From a bacterium (GTDB taxonomy: Bacteria; JAMCPX01), in assembly GCA_021792615.1 (NCBI GenBank), contig JAJYUJ010000007.1, positions 16,195 through 80,194 on the forward strand: a DNA stretch of 64,000 nucleotides, read 5' to 3'. The position numbers and the translations under genes were made by a program. The notes beneath the pieces were generated by a model. The model made no database searches. It was not told the DNA's origin and saw only the letters and a program-made list of their open reading frames with translations. Below, in pieces: positions 63,971-64,000 of this stretch (position 1 is its first letter; each line of letters begins with the position of its first letter).

Positions 63971-64000
63971 ATGAAAGTAAACACGAGAAACAGGAAAAAA
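63971..64000 (+). CDS. N-terminus of a putative transposase (partial)
   Basis: An ATG with AAAGGAG six bases upstream begins M-K-V-N-T-R-N-R-K-K and runs off the window. The very basic start fits a DNA-binding transposase but only ten codons are visible, so family cannot be named. Confidence 0.45.
   Translation, partial: MKVNTRNRKK

Larger units (their letters stand above)
63900..64000 (+). mobile_element. Left part of a likely insertion sequence
   Basis: The region between the cut lipid-kinase gene and the edge holds a nested hairpin (63912-63970) and a short gene start. The element is inferred from the gene break, the hairpin and the basic N-terminus. No terminal repeat partner can be seen because the window ends. 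Confidence 0.5.

Noticed and set aside
1..64000. CRISPR array, prophage or plasmid origin
   Set aside because: No regularly spaced repeats, phage structural genes or iteron series seen anywhere in the window.

Overview
The window reads as an ordinary bacterial chromosome segment of roughly 48-50% GC by eye, with tightly packed genes and short or overlapping junctions. The cell is Gram-negative: there is a predicted outer-membrane beta-barrel, an anhydro-MurNAc kinase and secreted calcium-binding proteins. The mix of HEAT-repeat proteins, PATAN and roadblock proteins, a large chemosensory operon, homospermidine synthesis and a Cys-rich C-terminal surface anchor fits a Desulfobacterota ('deltaproteobacterial') or related anaerobic lineage. 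That placement is an inference. No rRNA, tRNA, CRISPR array, phage or plasmid origin was recognised.

Layout. 1-2.6 kb: dnaK-hsp20 stress operon (minus). 2.7-5.6 kb: overlapping HEAT-repeat and HD-GYP genes that share an N-terminal domain. 5.6-9.5 kb: an Old Yellow Enzyme homologue, then homospermidine synthase plus a decarboxylase. 9.6-19.2 kb: housekeeping genes (radA, an orphan oligopeptide ABC ATPase, ndk, rlmN, an MBL hydrolase, a lone receiver protein, pyrD with a small membrane protein, a P2-like cation ATPase). 19.2-34.5 kb: a chemosensory operon on the minus strand (PATAN-REC, cheY, cheA, ExeA-like ATPase, two cheW, MCP, zinc-ribbon REC, HEAT protein, cheR, cheB). Upstream of it, and directly behind the translation genes, lies a membrane-embedded SMC-like ATPase. 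34.5-37.5 kb: ffh-rpsP-khpA-trmD-rplS, lacking rimM. 37.6-39.5 kb: a GC-rich pair, an ERG4/ERG24-type sterol reductase homologue and an SDR. 39.8-45.3 kb: TPR and roadblock genes, then pepQ-accB-accC-lipM. 45.3-63.0 kb (minus): anmK, nadA, MATE, a metallopeptidase/propeller/barrel fusion, DUF1015, yrdC, purE, a glycosyltransferase-like membrane protein, a giant subtilase, a FadH-like enzyme and an E1-like adenylyltransferase. 63.0-64.0 kb: a lipid-kinase gene cut at its 5' end beside what looks like the start of an insertion sequence.

How genes work together. The most distinctive system is the 19-34.5 kb block. CheA, CheY, CheR, CheB, two CheW proteins and one membrane receptor form a complete phosphorelay and adaptation set. 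They are interleaved with a HEAT scaffold, two unusual receiver proteins and an ExeA-type ATPase, with no flagellar or pilus genes alongside. Stop/start overlaps of the ATGA type join many of these genes, which points to one translationally coupled unit. The output is unknown; type IV pilus or cell-envelope control is a guess.

Non-coding signals include a 110-bp dispersed repeat (two copies, about 41 kb apart), a 95-bp imperfect inverted repeat spanning two convergent stop codons, a 14-bp repeat pair in the pyrD/ATPase intergenic region, and a nested hairpin before the presumptive transposase.
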